64,000 nucleotides of DNA from Chrysemys picta bellii (lineage: Eukaryota > Chordata > Testudines > Emydidae): positions 33,144,998-33,208,997 of the forward strand of contig NC_088791.1 of the NCBI RefSeq assembly GCF_011386835.1, given 5' to 3'. Below, in pieces: positions 1-9,189 of the stretch. How positions within the stretch are numbered: the first letter of the stretch is position 1; each line of letters opens with the position of its first letter. A program made the position numbers and the translations under genes. The notes under the pieces were generated by a model. The model was not told where the DNA came from, did no database searches, and was given only the letters and a program-made list of their open reading frames with translations.

Positions 1-741
1 CATGTGTTGACCAGAATTTTACTCTAAGAATAATTATTGAGGAGACCTTCGAATTGCAAAACCCATTCATCAGAAACCTCATAGACATTAAGAAAACATT
101 TGACTGCCTTCAATTGTGAACCCTGGAATATCTCAAAATATGATGGAATGCCAATAAAATAATTATCATCAAGCTGTAGCTTGCACAGTTGAAGTAAGTG
201 AACACTTGAGTGAATGTCTTACCATAGACACTAGTGTCCAGCAAGCATGCATTCTCTCACTTCTCCTGTTTGGCATTACCATTGACTTCATTATGAGAAA
301 AAGTTTAGACAGATACAACAGAGAATTCACATGGCTTAATAACAGTACTCTAGAAGATTTAGATTTTTGCTGATATCAGAGGTGATATCTGGGGGTGGGG
401 GTGGGTGGACGTGGAGTCACATGTGCCCCCCCCTTCTACAAGGATTTATATTTTTATTTCTTTTTTTTTTTTGTGAGGAATGGGTTCAAAATTGTGCACA
501 TCCTCCACTATCAACAGTTATGTGTCGCCTCTCACTGATGACATAGATCTTTTAAGTAGTAGCTCAATCACCATGCTAGCAAAGACCAAAAGACTGTCCA
601 GCATCACAAAAAAGACACGGTTAGTGATTAGTTGGGGGCGGGATCTAATGTGAACCCCAGTAATTCTCAACTCAAGCATTATGTTAGAAGGCAAAGAAGT
701 AAAAGGTGAGTCAATTCACATACCTTGGCAATACTTTGCAA
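1..741 (+). pseudogene. Old LINE reverse transcriptase relic, 5' segment
   Basis: Broken reverse transcriptase of a non-LTR retrotransposon. In shifting frames it reads like the RT palm: a stretch near 80-180 resembling F-I-D-x-K-K-A-F-D followed by a 'YG-P-KII' helix, a 'QGC-LS-LLF' loop near 235-275, an 'LEDLDFA' stretch near 350-375, and a D-D-I-D-L-L-S catalytic-like box near 530-560. It then reads into a 'LEGKEVKG...YLGNTL' stretch that ends at the CR1 junction near 741. Frameshifts and stops are frequent, and a low-complexity stretch at 385-480 interrupts it. The same element resumes at 3541. I cannot assign a clade; RTE or Jockey-like are possibilities. The copy is clearly older than the CR1 inserted in it. 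Confidence 0.55.
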
Positions 742-1659
742 GACAGCAGATGATGTGGAAAAAGCTGAAGTACTCGATGCTTTTTTTGCCTCGGTCTTCA
801 CAGACAAGGTCAGCTCCCACACTGCTGTCCTGGGCAACAATGTATGGGGAGGAGGTGAGCAGCCCTCAGTGGTGAAAGAACAGTTTAAGGACTATTTAGA
901 AAAGCTGGACATACACAAGTCCATGGGGCTGGATCTAATGCATCTGAAGGTGCTGAGGGAGTTGGCTGATGTGATTGCAGAGCCATTGGCTATTGTCTTT
1001 GAAAACTTGTGTTTATCGGGGGGAGATCCCGGATGACTAGAAAATGGAAAATATAGTGCCTATCTTTTAAAAAGGGAATACGGAGAATCAGGGAAATTAC
1101 AGACCGGTCAGCCTCACCTCTTTCCCCAGAAAAATCGTGGAGTCGGTCCTCAAGAAATCCATTTGGAAGCAATTGAAGGAGAGGAAGGTGATAAGGAACA
1201 GTTAACATGGATTCACCAAGGACAAGTCATGCCTGACCAACATGATTGCCTTCTATGAAGAGATAACTGGCTCTGTGGCTTTGGTGAAAGTGGTGGACAT
1301 ATACCTTGATTTTAGCAAAGCTTTTGATATGGTCCCCCACAGTATTCTTGCCAGTAAGTTAAAGAAGTATGGATTGAATGAATGGACTATAAGGTGGATA
1401 GAAAGCTGGCTAGATTTTCAGACTCAACGGGTAGCGATCAACGGCTTGATGTCTAGTTGGCAGCCGGTATCAAGTAGAGTGCCCCAGAGGTCAGTCCCGG
1501 GGACGGTTTTGTTCAACATCTTCATTAATGATCTGGATGATGGGATGGATTGCACCCTCAGCAAGTTCGTGGATGACACTAAGCTGGGGGAAGAAGTAGA
1601 TATGCTGGAGTGTAGGGATAGGATCCAGAGTGAGCTAGAGAAATTGGAGGATTGGGCCA
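742..1659 (+). pseudogene. CR1 ORF2 reverse transcriptase, N-terminal and palm relic
   Basis: Remains of CR1 ORF2. 742-1036 encodes the region before the RT fingers, including the '[12 protein letters not shown]' and 'VLRELADVIAEPL' stretches. 1040-1240 continues after frameshifts with 'NYRPVSLTS'-like codons. 1242-1664 is an open 140-codon block containing YLDFSKAFD, the IRWIESWLDF helix, the 'VPQRSV-G-VLFNIFINDLDDG' region and the catalytic box FVDDTKLG, where the usual Ala is Val but both Asp remain. The family product copies its RNA at a nicked target. This copy cannot make it because of frameshifts, the LTR insertion directly after LEDWA, and the missing endonuclease. Confidence 0.85.
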
Positions 1660-1762
1660 TGTAGCGGGGCGGCCTGGCTTCCAGGCGCCCCAGGAAGCGA
1701 TGAGCCAGAAAAGCCGCCAGAGTGGGCGGAGCCACCGCGGCCTGTCCCCGCCCCCCGGAAGT

Positions 1763-1790
1763 CAAGGGGCGGGACAGGAAGTATAAAGGC
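1763..1790 (+). promoter_or_regulatory. GC box plus TATA box of the LTR-like element
   Basis: A GGGGCGGGAC box at about 1767-1776 is followed by TATAAAGG at 1782. Spacing fits a Pol II core promoter with a start near 1810, which would give the element its own promoter reading to the right. Confidence 0.45.
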
Positions 1791-1862
1791 CAGGCCCCAG
1801 CGCTCAGTAGCTGGCCGGCAGCGGGAGAGGACAGACGCTGGTGCCCGAGCTCCCGCGGACCT

Positions 1863-1979
1863 GAGCCTGCCGAGAGCCCGGTATCCTGAGGAGGACTGGC
1901 CGAGCCTGCCGAGAGCCCGGTATCCTGAGGAGGACTGGCTGAGCCTGCCGAGAGCCCGGTATCCTGAGGAGCGGTCTGA
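1863..1979 (+). repeat. 39-bp tandem repeat, 3 copies
   Basis: Copies begin at 1863, 1902 and 1941 with exact 39-bp spacing. Each opens GAGCCTGCCGAGAGCCCGG; the third diverges in its last dozen bases. It lies just downstream of the predicted start site of the LTR-like element. Confidence 0.85.
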
Positions 1980-2443
1980 GCTTCCCCCCGCCGAGGGCCC
2001 AGAGGGAGCGACAGACCTACCTGGTGCTCGGGGCCCGGAGGAGCCTATGATCTGCGACCCAGCAGATGGAACTCAGGAGGAGCAGGTACCCATGGAGGAG
2101 GAGATGGGAAGTGGCCCGGGGATAGCAGACCCCGAACCCATGTCAGTGTGTTGCGGTCAGGATCCCCACTGACTGCGCGGCAGACGGACTGCTGCGGATA
2201 GGGCCCCGGGCTGGAACACAGTGGAGTGGGTGGGCCTGTGTTCCCCCCCTGCCACCCCACGCCGGGTGGCAGTCTCTCCTCCTCCTCCTTGTCCAAGGGG
2301 CCTGGGCCCCTGACAGACTATCTGTTGGCTGCCCCGCCCTGACCTAGGGCCTGGGCTAACCCAAACTGACCCAGCCCCTGCTACAAGGCCTGGGCCACTG
2401 ACTCACTGTTGGTGTGCTGCCCCGCCCTGACCCAGGGCCGGAG

Positions 2444-2811
2444 CTGTTAATTGTGTGCTCAGTCCCTGCATAAGGGCCTGAGCTCTGAACTGTTAATTGT
2501 GTGCTCAGTCCCTGCATAGGGGCCTGAGCTCTAAACTGCTAATTGTGTGCTCAGTCCCTGCATAAGGGCCTGAGCTCTGAACTGTTAATTGTGTGCTCAG
2601 TCCCTGCATAGGGGCCTGAGCTCTAAACTGCTAATTGTGTGCTCAGTCCCTGCATAAGGGCCTGAGCTCGGAACTGTTAATTGTGTGCTCAGTCCCTGCA
2701 TAGGGGCCTGAGCTCTGAACTGCTAATTGTGTGCTCAGTCCCTGCATAGGGGCCTGAGCCCTAAACTGTCAATTGTGTGCTTAGCCCCTACCCAAAGGTC
2801 GGGGCCCTAAC
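2444..2811 (+). repeat. 46-bp tandem repeat, 8 copies, with 92-bp dimer pattern
   Basis: Copies start at 2444, 2490, 2536, 2582, 2628, 2674, 2720 and 2766. The core is CTGTTAATTGTGTGCTCAGT. Copies alternate between CATAAGGGCC and CATAGGGGCC, and mostly between GTTAAT and GCTAAT, so the array looks like a 92-bp dimer amplified several times. The eighth copy is diverged. Confidence 0.9.
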
Positions 2812-2894
2812 TGTTATTCGCTTTGTAGCGGGGCGGCCTGACTTTCAGGTGCCCCAGGAAGGGACGAGCCCCACCCCGGACCTACTACAGGCCA

Positions 2895-3425
2895 AAAGAA
2901 ATCTGATGAGGTTCAACAAGGAAAAGTGCAGAGTCCTGCACTTAGGATGAAAGAATCCCATGCAGTGTTACAGGCTGGGGACCAACTGGCTAAGCAGCAG
3001 TTCTGCAGAAAAGGACCTGGGGATTACAGTGATCATTCCCCTCTATTTGGCACTGGTGAGGCCACATCTGGAGTATTGTGTCCAGTTTTGGGGCCCCCAC
3101 TACAGAAAGGATGTGGACAAATTGGAGAGAGTCCAGTGGAGAGCAACGAAAATGATCAGGGGGATGGTGGCACATGACTTACGAGGAGAGCCTGAGGGAA
3201 CTGGGCATATTTAGTCTGCAGAAGAGTGAGGGGGGGGGGGGTTGATAGCAGCCTGAAGGGGGGTTCCAAAGAGGATGGAGCTAGGCTGTTCTCAATGGTG
3301 GCAGATGACAAAACAAGGAGCAATGGTCTCAAGTTGCAGTGGGGGAGGTCTAGTTTGGATATTAGGAAACACTATTTCACTAGGAGGGTGGTGGAATCTC
3401 CATCCTTAGAGGTTTTTAAGGCCTA
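2895..3425 (+). pseudogene. CR1 ORF2 C-terminal relic
   Basis: C-terminal part of the CR1 RT after the inserted LTR-like block. It resumes with codons like NLMRFNKEKCRVLHLG, then [12 protein letters not shown], then after an internal deletion [20 protein letters not shown] and [17 protein letters not shown] frameshift follows, and the end reads [20 protein letters not shown] and [12 protein letters not shown]. The deletion, frameshifts and loss of the 'KHWNGLPRE' stretch make it non-functional. Confidence 0.85.
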
Positions 3426-3540
3426 GCTTGACAAAGCCCTGGCTGGGATGATTTAGTTGGGGTTGGTCCTGCTTTGAGCAGGGGGTTGGACTAGATGACC
3501 AACCCATATTGTCTATTGTCAACCATCTGATTCTATGATG

Positions 3541-3953
3541 TCCAGATGGAAATAACATCATGAATTGACAAGACAGAAGCTATGTTCACTAGTTTAAACA
3601 AGATTTGCTCATAGAAAAATCTACAATTTAAAGACCAAACTACGATTCTTCAACTCAGCTTTTACTTCTACCTTAACATTTGGATGTGAAAGCTGGAAAT
3701 CCACCAAGAGTGTGCCTAAATGCCTTCAAAAGCGAATGCCTTAGAAAAATATTATGTATTACATGGAATTACTTTATAACAAATGCTGAGATTCACATAG
3801 AGTTCAACAACTTCTTATCTCCAAAATTTTCGAGAAAAAACAAGTAGTAGTATCTGGGACATTGTGTTAGGAATGAAGCCACAGTTTATCTGCCATGGCA
3901 GACATACCATTGGGCAGCTGGAGGAACACATAAAAGGGACTGATCCAAAGAAC
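3541..3953 (+). pseudogene. Old LINE reverse transcriptase relic, 3' segment
   Basis: Continuation of the LINE seen at 1-741. In broken frames it shows a 'DGNNIMN' start, a degenerate 'FGCESWKS-TK-LQKRM-RKILCITWN' stretch near 3680-3775 and a 'FITNAEIH' stretch near 3777-3800, then a 'LGHCVRNE-A' block near 3855-3885. This is the usual C-terminal end of several AP-endonuclease LINE clades. It ends at the hAT terminus at 3954. Confidence 0.5.
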
Positions 3954-4728
3954 CAGGGTGGATAAAAAAATCAATGATTTAAAAAAATAAATAAAAGTGG
4001 GTTTTTTTAAATTTAAATTGGATTTTTTTGATAAAATGCTTTTTGAGGAAAAAACTTATCTAAAGATAGTTTTAATTAAGATACATTATAGCTCAAAGAT
4101 ATCTTATCATGGAATATGGATTATAAATTCTAATTGTATAGTATGAGACAATATATTCATGTAATGTTTAAGAAAAGTTTTGTAAATGAGTTCCAATAGT
4201 TCATGGATTAGGGAGCCAATCTTATGAGATTCCAGGGTCTTCTGTATAGATTATTTAGGTTAATCTTTCTAGCTACCCAATGGGACTCAGTGCTCAGTCT
4301 AGAAGATACCATCAGAGATCCTTAATTTTGTAGTTCTCAAACTGTGGATTTGTGTCTCCAGAGATAACATGCTTGTTAACAGCAAAAATGTTTTAAATAA
4401 ATAAATAATATATAGAGATGAGAAATAACAGACCTCAACCCTATTGTCCCTCTGCAAATTTGTGTACACAGAGTCAATTCTTTCCAACTCTCTAACAGTG
4501 CAAAGTTTCAAAAAGTTCAATGAATAGAAGATTTTTGGGGGTGGAATTGATCTGGATGAGGAGAAGAAGTTTGGAGGTAAATGTGAGAAGGGAGGGACAG
4601 GCAGTAGAAACAAAAGTGAAACTGTTTGAGCAGCATATTCCAGAAGTCTTGAGGTCTTTCTGAGTGTAGCCTTCATTGATTTGAGATCTACCACACCATT
4701 CTCTCACTAGAAGGGAAAACCTATAATG

Positions 4729-5403
4729 TAGGGTTACCATATTTTGTGCCTCCAAAAGGAGGACACTCCACGGGGCCCGGCCCCGCCCCAGCCCCGCCCA
4801 CACCCCCACACCCCCCGCCCCAACTCCACCCCTTCCCAAAGTCCCCGCCCCAACTCCGCCCCCTCCCCTGCTTCCCGCGAACATTTGATTCGCGGGAAGC
4901 CTGAAGCAGGTAAGGGGGGCGTGGGGGGGAGGAGGCGCGGCCCAGTCTGGCCCCCCCGGCGTCTCCAGCCTGGGTCGGCTTGGGCCCTGGGGTGCCGGCC
5001 CTGGCCCCCGGGCCCCCAGCCGAGCACCCCCGGCCCGCTCAGCACCCCCCGGCCCCCGGGCCCCCAGCTGAGGGCCCCCGGCCCATCCAGGACTGCCGGT
5101 CCCCGGCCCCCCGGCCGAGCACCCCCGGCCTGCTCAGCACCACCCGGCGCTCGGCACCGCCGGCGCTCGGCCCCCGGCGCTCGGCACCGCCGGCGCTCGG
5201 CCCCCGGCGCTCGGCACCGCCGGCCCTCGGCGCCCCCGGCACCGCTGACCGCCGGCCCTCGGCGCCCCCGGCCCAGCACTGCGGGCCCCACATGTCCCGA
5301 TTTTCCCGGACATGTCCGGCTTTTTGGGATTTCCCCCCGGACGGGGATTTGGAGCCCAAAAAGCCGGACATGTCCGGGAAAAGCCGGACGTATGGTTACC
5401 CTA
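4729..5403. mobile_element. GC-rich non-autonomous hAT-like transposon
   Basis: Termini are TAGGGTTACCATA and its inverse TATGGTTACCCTA. Flanks share TATAATG (4722-4728 and 5404-5410), which with slippage fits an 8-bp hAT duplication. Inner ends carry inverted CCCGGACATGTCCGG-type segments. The body at 4770-5290 is extremely GC- and CpG-rich, giving long meaningless open frames on both strands. The small element at 53886 has the same kind of ends and a perfect 8-bp TSD. Confidence 0.75.
5145..5235 (+). repeat. 30-bp GC-rich tandem repeat, about 3 copies
   Basis: CGGCGCTCGGCACCGC recurs at 5145, 5175 and 5205 at 30-bp spacing inside the GC-rich hAT. It is a minisatellite carried by the transposon. 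Confidence 0.85.
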
Positions 5404-5407
5404 TATA

Positions 5408-5623
5408 ATGGCAGCAGGCCATAAAAGAGACCCAGTTTGGGAATATTTTAATGAAGTTCCTCTACCTGTGGGTAAGACAGGCCACGTGCAAAATGCAAAC
5501 AGTGCAACAAAGAAATGCAAGGCCTAGTTGCCCGAATGAAACATCATCATGAGAAGTGTTCCTTCTCAGGAGGAAGCTACGTTGAAGATGATGAAAGGAA
5601 CATATCTGAACATGCAGGATCTT
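5408..5623 (+). pseudogene. BED-type zinc finger exon of a hAT transposase, frameshifted
   Basis: The frame opens with Met-Ala-Ala-Gly-His-Lys-Arg-Asp-Pro-Val-Trp at 5408, the typical start of a BED finger (aromatic Trp plus Tyr-Phe a few residues on). It shifts frame near 5480-5495 and continues as C-K-Q-C-N-K-E-M ... M-K-H-H-H-E-K-C, giving the Cys-x2-Cys and His/Cys zinc ligands. An acidic 'YVEDDERN' tail follows and a stop falls at about 5621. BED fingers bind DNA at the N-terminus of hAT transposases and some host genes. The frameshift and absent catalytic domain make it a relic. Confidence 0.6.
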
Positions 5624-5954
5624 AAGGTCGGTAAACTTTTTCATTTCATACCTCTTTCTTAAGAACTGCCTGTCTTCCTTCTGGACTATTCTTGAATTCT
5701 CATGTTTGAGTAAAGAATATAGTTGTTACTCTATGGTACTATCATTTTAGATGCAGTTGTGATAAAAAATAAATAGCCGAAATAGGCATATCTTCCTTTT
5801 ACAATTTCACCTTTAAAGTAGAACTGAGCGTACTCATCGTACTACTAAAGTACAATGACAGAATCTGGAGCAGAAGTATAGTCAATATTGTTGCTTTAGT
5901 ATTAGCTTAATATATTTCAGACTGAAGTACTTTATCTTGAAAGTTTTGGTGTTT

Positions 5955-6060
5955 AAATAATTATCTATGAAGAAGCTATTGCTATTTGTTCTGGGTGATT
6001 TAATGTATTTATTGCTATATTTTTTAAAAGGCACTTAACTCTAGGTTCCAAAGATTTTGT
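5955..6060 (+). repeat. Diverged interspersed repeat, copy 1
   Basis: Shares with 14210-14322 the ordered blocks GCTATTTGTTC, TTTATTTATT-like and AAAAGGCAC-TAACTCTA. I judge about three quarters of positions identical over ~100 bp. Family unknown. Confidence 0.5.
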
Positions 6061-8175
6061 TTTGTGCTTGTTGTGCCTTCATATTAAATGAATCCCTCCC
6101 TCCCCCGGGACATGTTATCCTTTTTTTAGAGGGTGCATTTTGCAAAAGAAAACATTTGTAAAGCGAGAACTAGGAATCACATTTAGGTGACTGCTTGTTT
6201 GAGAGCAAGTTTGAAAGAAATTGTGTGCCATCGGGAACCCTAATGCCACTTTTTATCAAGGCAAAGCAGTTTCATGATGAAACACAGAACTTGTTTAAAT
6301 GTTTTAGATTTCTGAGGATAAAGAGTTATTGTGCAGGTCGCATTTCAGTTAAATATTTATTTCTCAGTAAAGCTAAAGAAAATGTTATGTACAGAAATAA
6401 GAGAGTTGTACATTCAGACAAATGATGGTGAAATTCCCCAGACACTGTAGAGCTGCAAGTACAATGTTGCCTTGCCAGAAATCTTGGAAATCTCAGATGC
6501 CTCATGGCTTGAGTAATGAGGGGAAGTCAATATAGATTATTTGTAACATACGGTACTGTGCTTTTAAAGTTACCAAATGTGGATGGAAGAATGTCTAAAC
6601 ACAGCAACTATAATACATCACACACAGCTCAAACTGTGGCTGGCAATTGATGGTTTGCTAGTTTATAGCTCAGGAAAAAGTCAAGAATAGTTAAGTCCCT
6701 AAACCTCAACCTTGCTCACTAAGAATGCTTGGAACAAAGTTAGTTCATGGGTTTCTTTGGGGAGTAGTTGAGCAATCATATTAATTTTAAAATATATTTA
6801 TTAAGTCACACAATAATTTCCCACAATAATAATAAATAGAACAGTCATTGTAGGGAAATCATAAATAAAAAAAGCTCTCTGACTGAAAACAGCTTTGCTT
6901 TAAATGGTTGCGAAGCTGTAATTTGATATATCTAAAAATATAATGTGACAAACTGGCATTTTAGAAATCCACGAATGTTTTCAGGAAGCATTATATACTG
7001 CGAGTAATGGGTATGTGTCGAGAAGTACATTGTATGCCTCTCCTTTACCTACTTAAGAGAAAATATGGAACATGCAAGTTGAAAACTCCAGCTGATGCCA
7101 GAATGATTTTTGAATTGCCATTAAAACTGTATCAGTTATTTAACCATTTCACCACCTAGTCTACTTGCCACTTGTTTTATTAAAGAAATGCAACGATTCT
7201 CGGGGCTAATCTTGCTCATACACCTGTAACTCTGTTCCATTTAAAATATATATTATTTTGTCTCCCATAGACTTTGCACTTTTTAAATAGCACTAAGGTT
7301 ATCCCTGTTTTCCCAGATTATGTGCTAAATCTCTGCTAGTCTTGCCTAGGGTGAAGAGGGTGGACCTAAGAGAATGTTCCTGCTGGACTCCTGAGGACAA
7401 TGGGGTGAAATCCCTTGGGAATATAGCCAGGCAGTTTGTTGATTAGTCAGATGCTGAATTCTTTTCACACCTGCAGCATCTGGCAGGAGGTTCTAGGAGA
7501 TGTGCATGCACCTTATACCAGCAGGTGTGAGGAGGAACTGTAACGTGCTCCTCCCAGTACTCTCTGCTTGCATCTGACTCGTTCATTTGGAAAATCTCAG
7601 GCCTCTATTTCTCTTCCCTACTAGCAGCCCAGAGAGGAACAAGGGCATGATTTGGTCCAATACGATAGGAAAGTTCTTCCCACAATGCTGATCTTGATGA
7701 ATGGTTTGTACTGCTGTCATATATACAGTATATTGCTGTCAGTACAAGGAATAACACTGATGTCAAGATTTTGTGGTGTGGAAAAAATTTGCTTGTCAAT
7801 GCATGCACCAGTCATCATCCCAATGATAAGATGGCTAACTGTCGAGTGGTCATATTTATAAAGAATGAGTTATTCGCTAAATTTTTGCTTTGGTAATTAC
7901 AGATAGAAAACATAGACTGCGAGGGCCTATAAGATGAGGAAAGAGATTTTTCCATTATAGTGTTTTAGTGTAATTGTTCTTCTGCACATGCCGGGGTATA
8001 TTTCACTGTATGGCCCAAATTTTCAGAAATTATTGTATGTAAAAATGCATGCCTGATTTACAAATGCAGTTATGGTAATTATATGCCTGACTGAATGGGT
8101 GAATGAACAACTGGTCTTTTGCAAAAGCAGTTGAGGTGATTGAATATACAAATTCACATGCTTTTTTGGCACATA

Positions 8176-8219
8176 CAAATATAGGCTCAGGTTTCCCTGG
8201 AAACCTGAGCCTATATTTG
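8176..8219. repeat. Perfect 21-bp inverted repeat with 2-base centre
   Basis: Arm 8176-8196 is the exact reverse complement of 8199-8219, separated only by CT. No terminal repeats or target duplication are evident around it. Confidence 0.9.
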
Positions 8220-8543
8220 CTACTTAAAGATTTAACCAAATAGCTTGTAATATTAAACTATATGTGATAAAGGAGGGGGAAACAAAAAAGGATGTAAGTG
8301 GATATGCATAGATTTACATAAGGAGAGAATGTTGCTACATTTTATTATCACTTATAACATTACTACTACTGAATAAAATCAGTAGATCATCTCCAGACAC
8401 TGGTAAAGGTCATCATCGTGCATTTTCATATTTTACAGCAGCTACTGATTTGTTAAGGAGACTGTGTTAAACAGAAATAAAATTAAATGAAATAAAGAAA
8501 ACATCTTATACATTTATTAAAATAGTTTTGTTACTCTTTATAT

Positions 8544-8879
8544 CCGTGGTCGGCAACCTTCGGCACACGACCCATCAGGATAATCCGCTGGCGGGCCGCG
8601 AGACAGTTTGTTTACACTGACCGTCTGGAGGCACGCCCCTCTGCCTCCCCACAGCAACCAGTGGCTGTGGTTCGCTGTTAATGGGAGCTGCGGGAAGTGG
8701 CGGCTAGCACGTCCCTGCGGTCCGCTGCTTCCCGCAGCTCCCATTGGCCAGAACAGCGAGCCGCAGCCCCTGGGAGCTACGGGGGGCTGTGCCTGTGGAC
8801 GGTCAATGTAAACAAAATATCTTGCGGCCCGCCAGCGGATTACCCTGATGGGTTGCGTGCCAAAGGTTGCTGACCCCTG
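8544..8879. mobile_element. Non-autonomous hAT foldback (CAGGGGTCGGCAACC type)
   Basis: Left end CCGTGGTCGGCAACC and right end GGTTGCTGACCCCTG are imperfect inverted repeats. Flanks CTTTATAT (8536-8543) and CTTTACAT (8880-8887) are an 8-bp TSD with one change. The interior is largely palindromic (GGGAGCTGCGGGAAG facing CTTCCCGCAGCTCCC) and GC-rich. Related copies lie at 24835 and 49686. Confidence 0.85.
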
Positions 8880-9069
8880 CTTTACATTTTTTTAAGAAAA
8901 TTGCTTTTTAAAATACCAGGTGGTGTGCATACCTAAGCTGTGTAACGCCATGATCTTCTTGTTGAACCCCTCATCCTTCATGATCTCATCCTCTCTTTTC
9001 TGCTTGGTACCTCCACTTGTTGCATTGCATTTAAAGTTAGACTGTGATCTCTTTTAGGCGAAGGACCAT

Positions 9070-9138
9070 GGGTGAAATCCTGATCCCATTCAATGGGGTA
9101 TTTTTCTATTGATTTCAATGTAACTTGGATTTCACCCC
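9070..9138. repeat. Short foldback repeat with GGGTGAAATCC ends
   Basis: GGGTGAAATCC at the left faces GGATTTCACCCC at the right around an ATTGATTTCAATG-like centre. A related copy lies at 12973-13020. Confidence 0.6.
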
Positions 9139-9189
9139 ATGACTGGGCTTTTCATTACCATGCTCCATTTGGTGGCTGGTGAGGTGTGG

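Larger units (their letters stand above)
1660..2889. mobile_element. LTR-like insertion with 5-bp TSD GGCCA
   Basis: A 1230-bp block interrupts CR1 copy A. It begins TGTAG and ends CTACA, a 5-bp inverted terminus of the TG...CA type, and is flanked by GGCCA at 1655-1659 and 2890-2894. CR1 coding resumes at once after the right TSD. It holds no long coding frame, but has a GC box and TATAAA near its left end and two tandem arrays. An imperfect second copy of its first ~47 bp lies at 2824-2870, close to the right end, so it may be a collapsed tandem or a very small LTR element rather than a simple solo LTR. Confidence 0.7.
742..3540 (+). mobile_element. CR1 LINE copy A, 5'-truncated, split by an LTR-like insertion
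   Basis: Chicken-repeat-1 type LINE. It starts inside ORF2 just before the RT domain and ends with the CR1 3' signature near 3529-3538 (GATTCTATGATG). The left flank (YLGNTL codons) and right flank (from 3541) belong to one older LINE, so this copy landed inside it; no clear target duplication is visible, as is common for CR1. A 1230-bp insertion (1660-2889) splits it after the FVDD region. A further internal deletion near 3032 removes about 35 codons between the 'EKDLGITV' and 'IIPL' stretches. Confidence 0.85.
3954..5627 (+). mobile_element. 5' part of a coding hAT-like transposon
   Basis: Begins CAGGGTGGATAAAAAAATCA at 3954, a hAT-style CAGGG terminus. About 1.4 kb of AT-rich leader, itself split by the GC-rich element at 4729-5403, leads to a short BED-finger coding block at 5408-5623. 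I see no downstream transposase catalytic domain or matching right terminus, so the copy is 5'-only or runs into an intron. The 3954 boundary coincides with the end of the old LINE relic. Confidence 0.45.
5628..8535. other. AT-rich DNA without recognisable gene
   Basis: No coding frame with family features seen. It includes one copy of a diverged repeat (5955-6060), a perfect hairpin (8176-8219) and homopolymer runs. Confidence 0.6.

Noticed and set aside
1810..1850. Primer-binding-site-like TGGTGCCCGAG after the TATA box
   Set aside because: It lies inside the presumed LTR, not after it, and matches a tRNA end only partly.
2444..2811. Possible CRISPR-like array because of regular repeats
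   Set aside because: Units are contiguous 46-bp tandem copies without unique spacers, in a vertebrate genome.
4744..5424. Long Pro/Arg/Gly-rich open frames on both strands (up to 226 codons)
   Set aside because: Product of extreme GC content in a non-autonomous transposon; frames overlap on both strands and show no domain.
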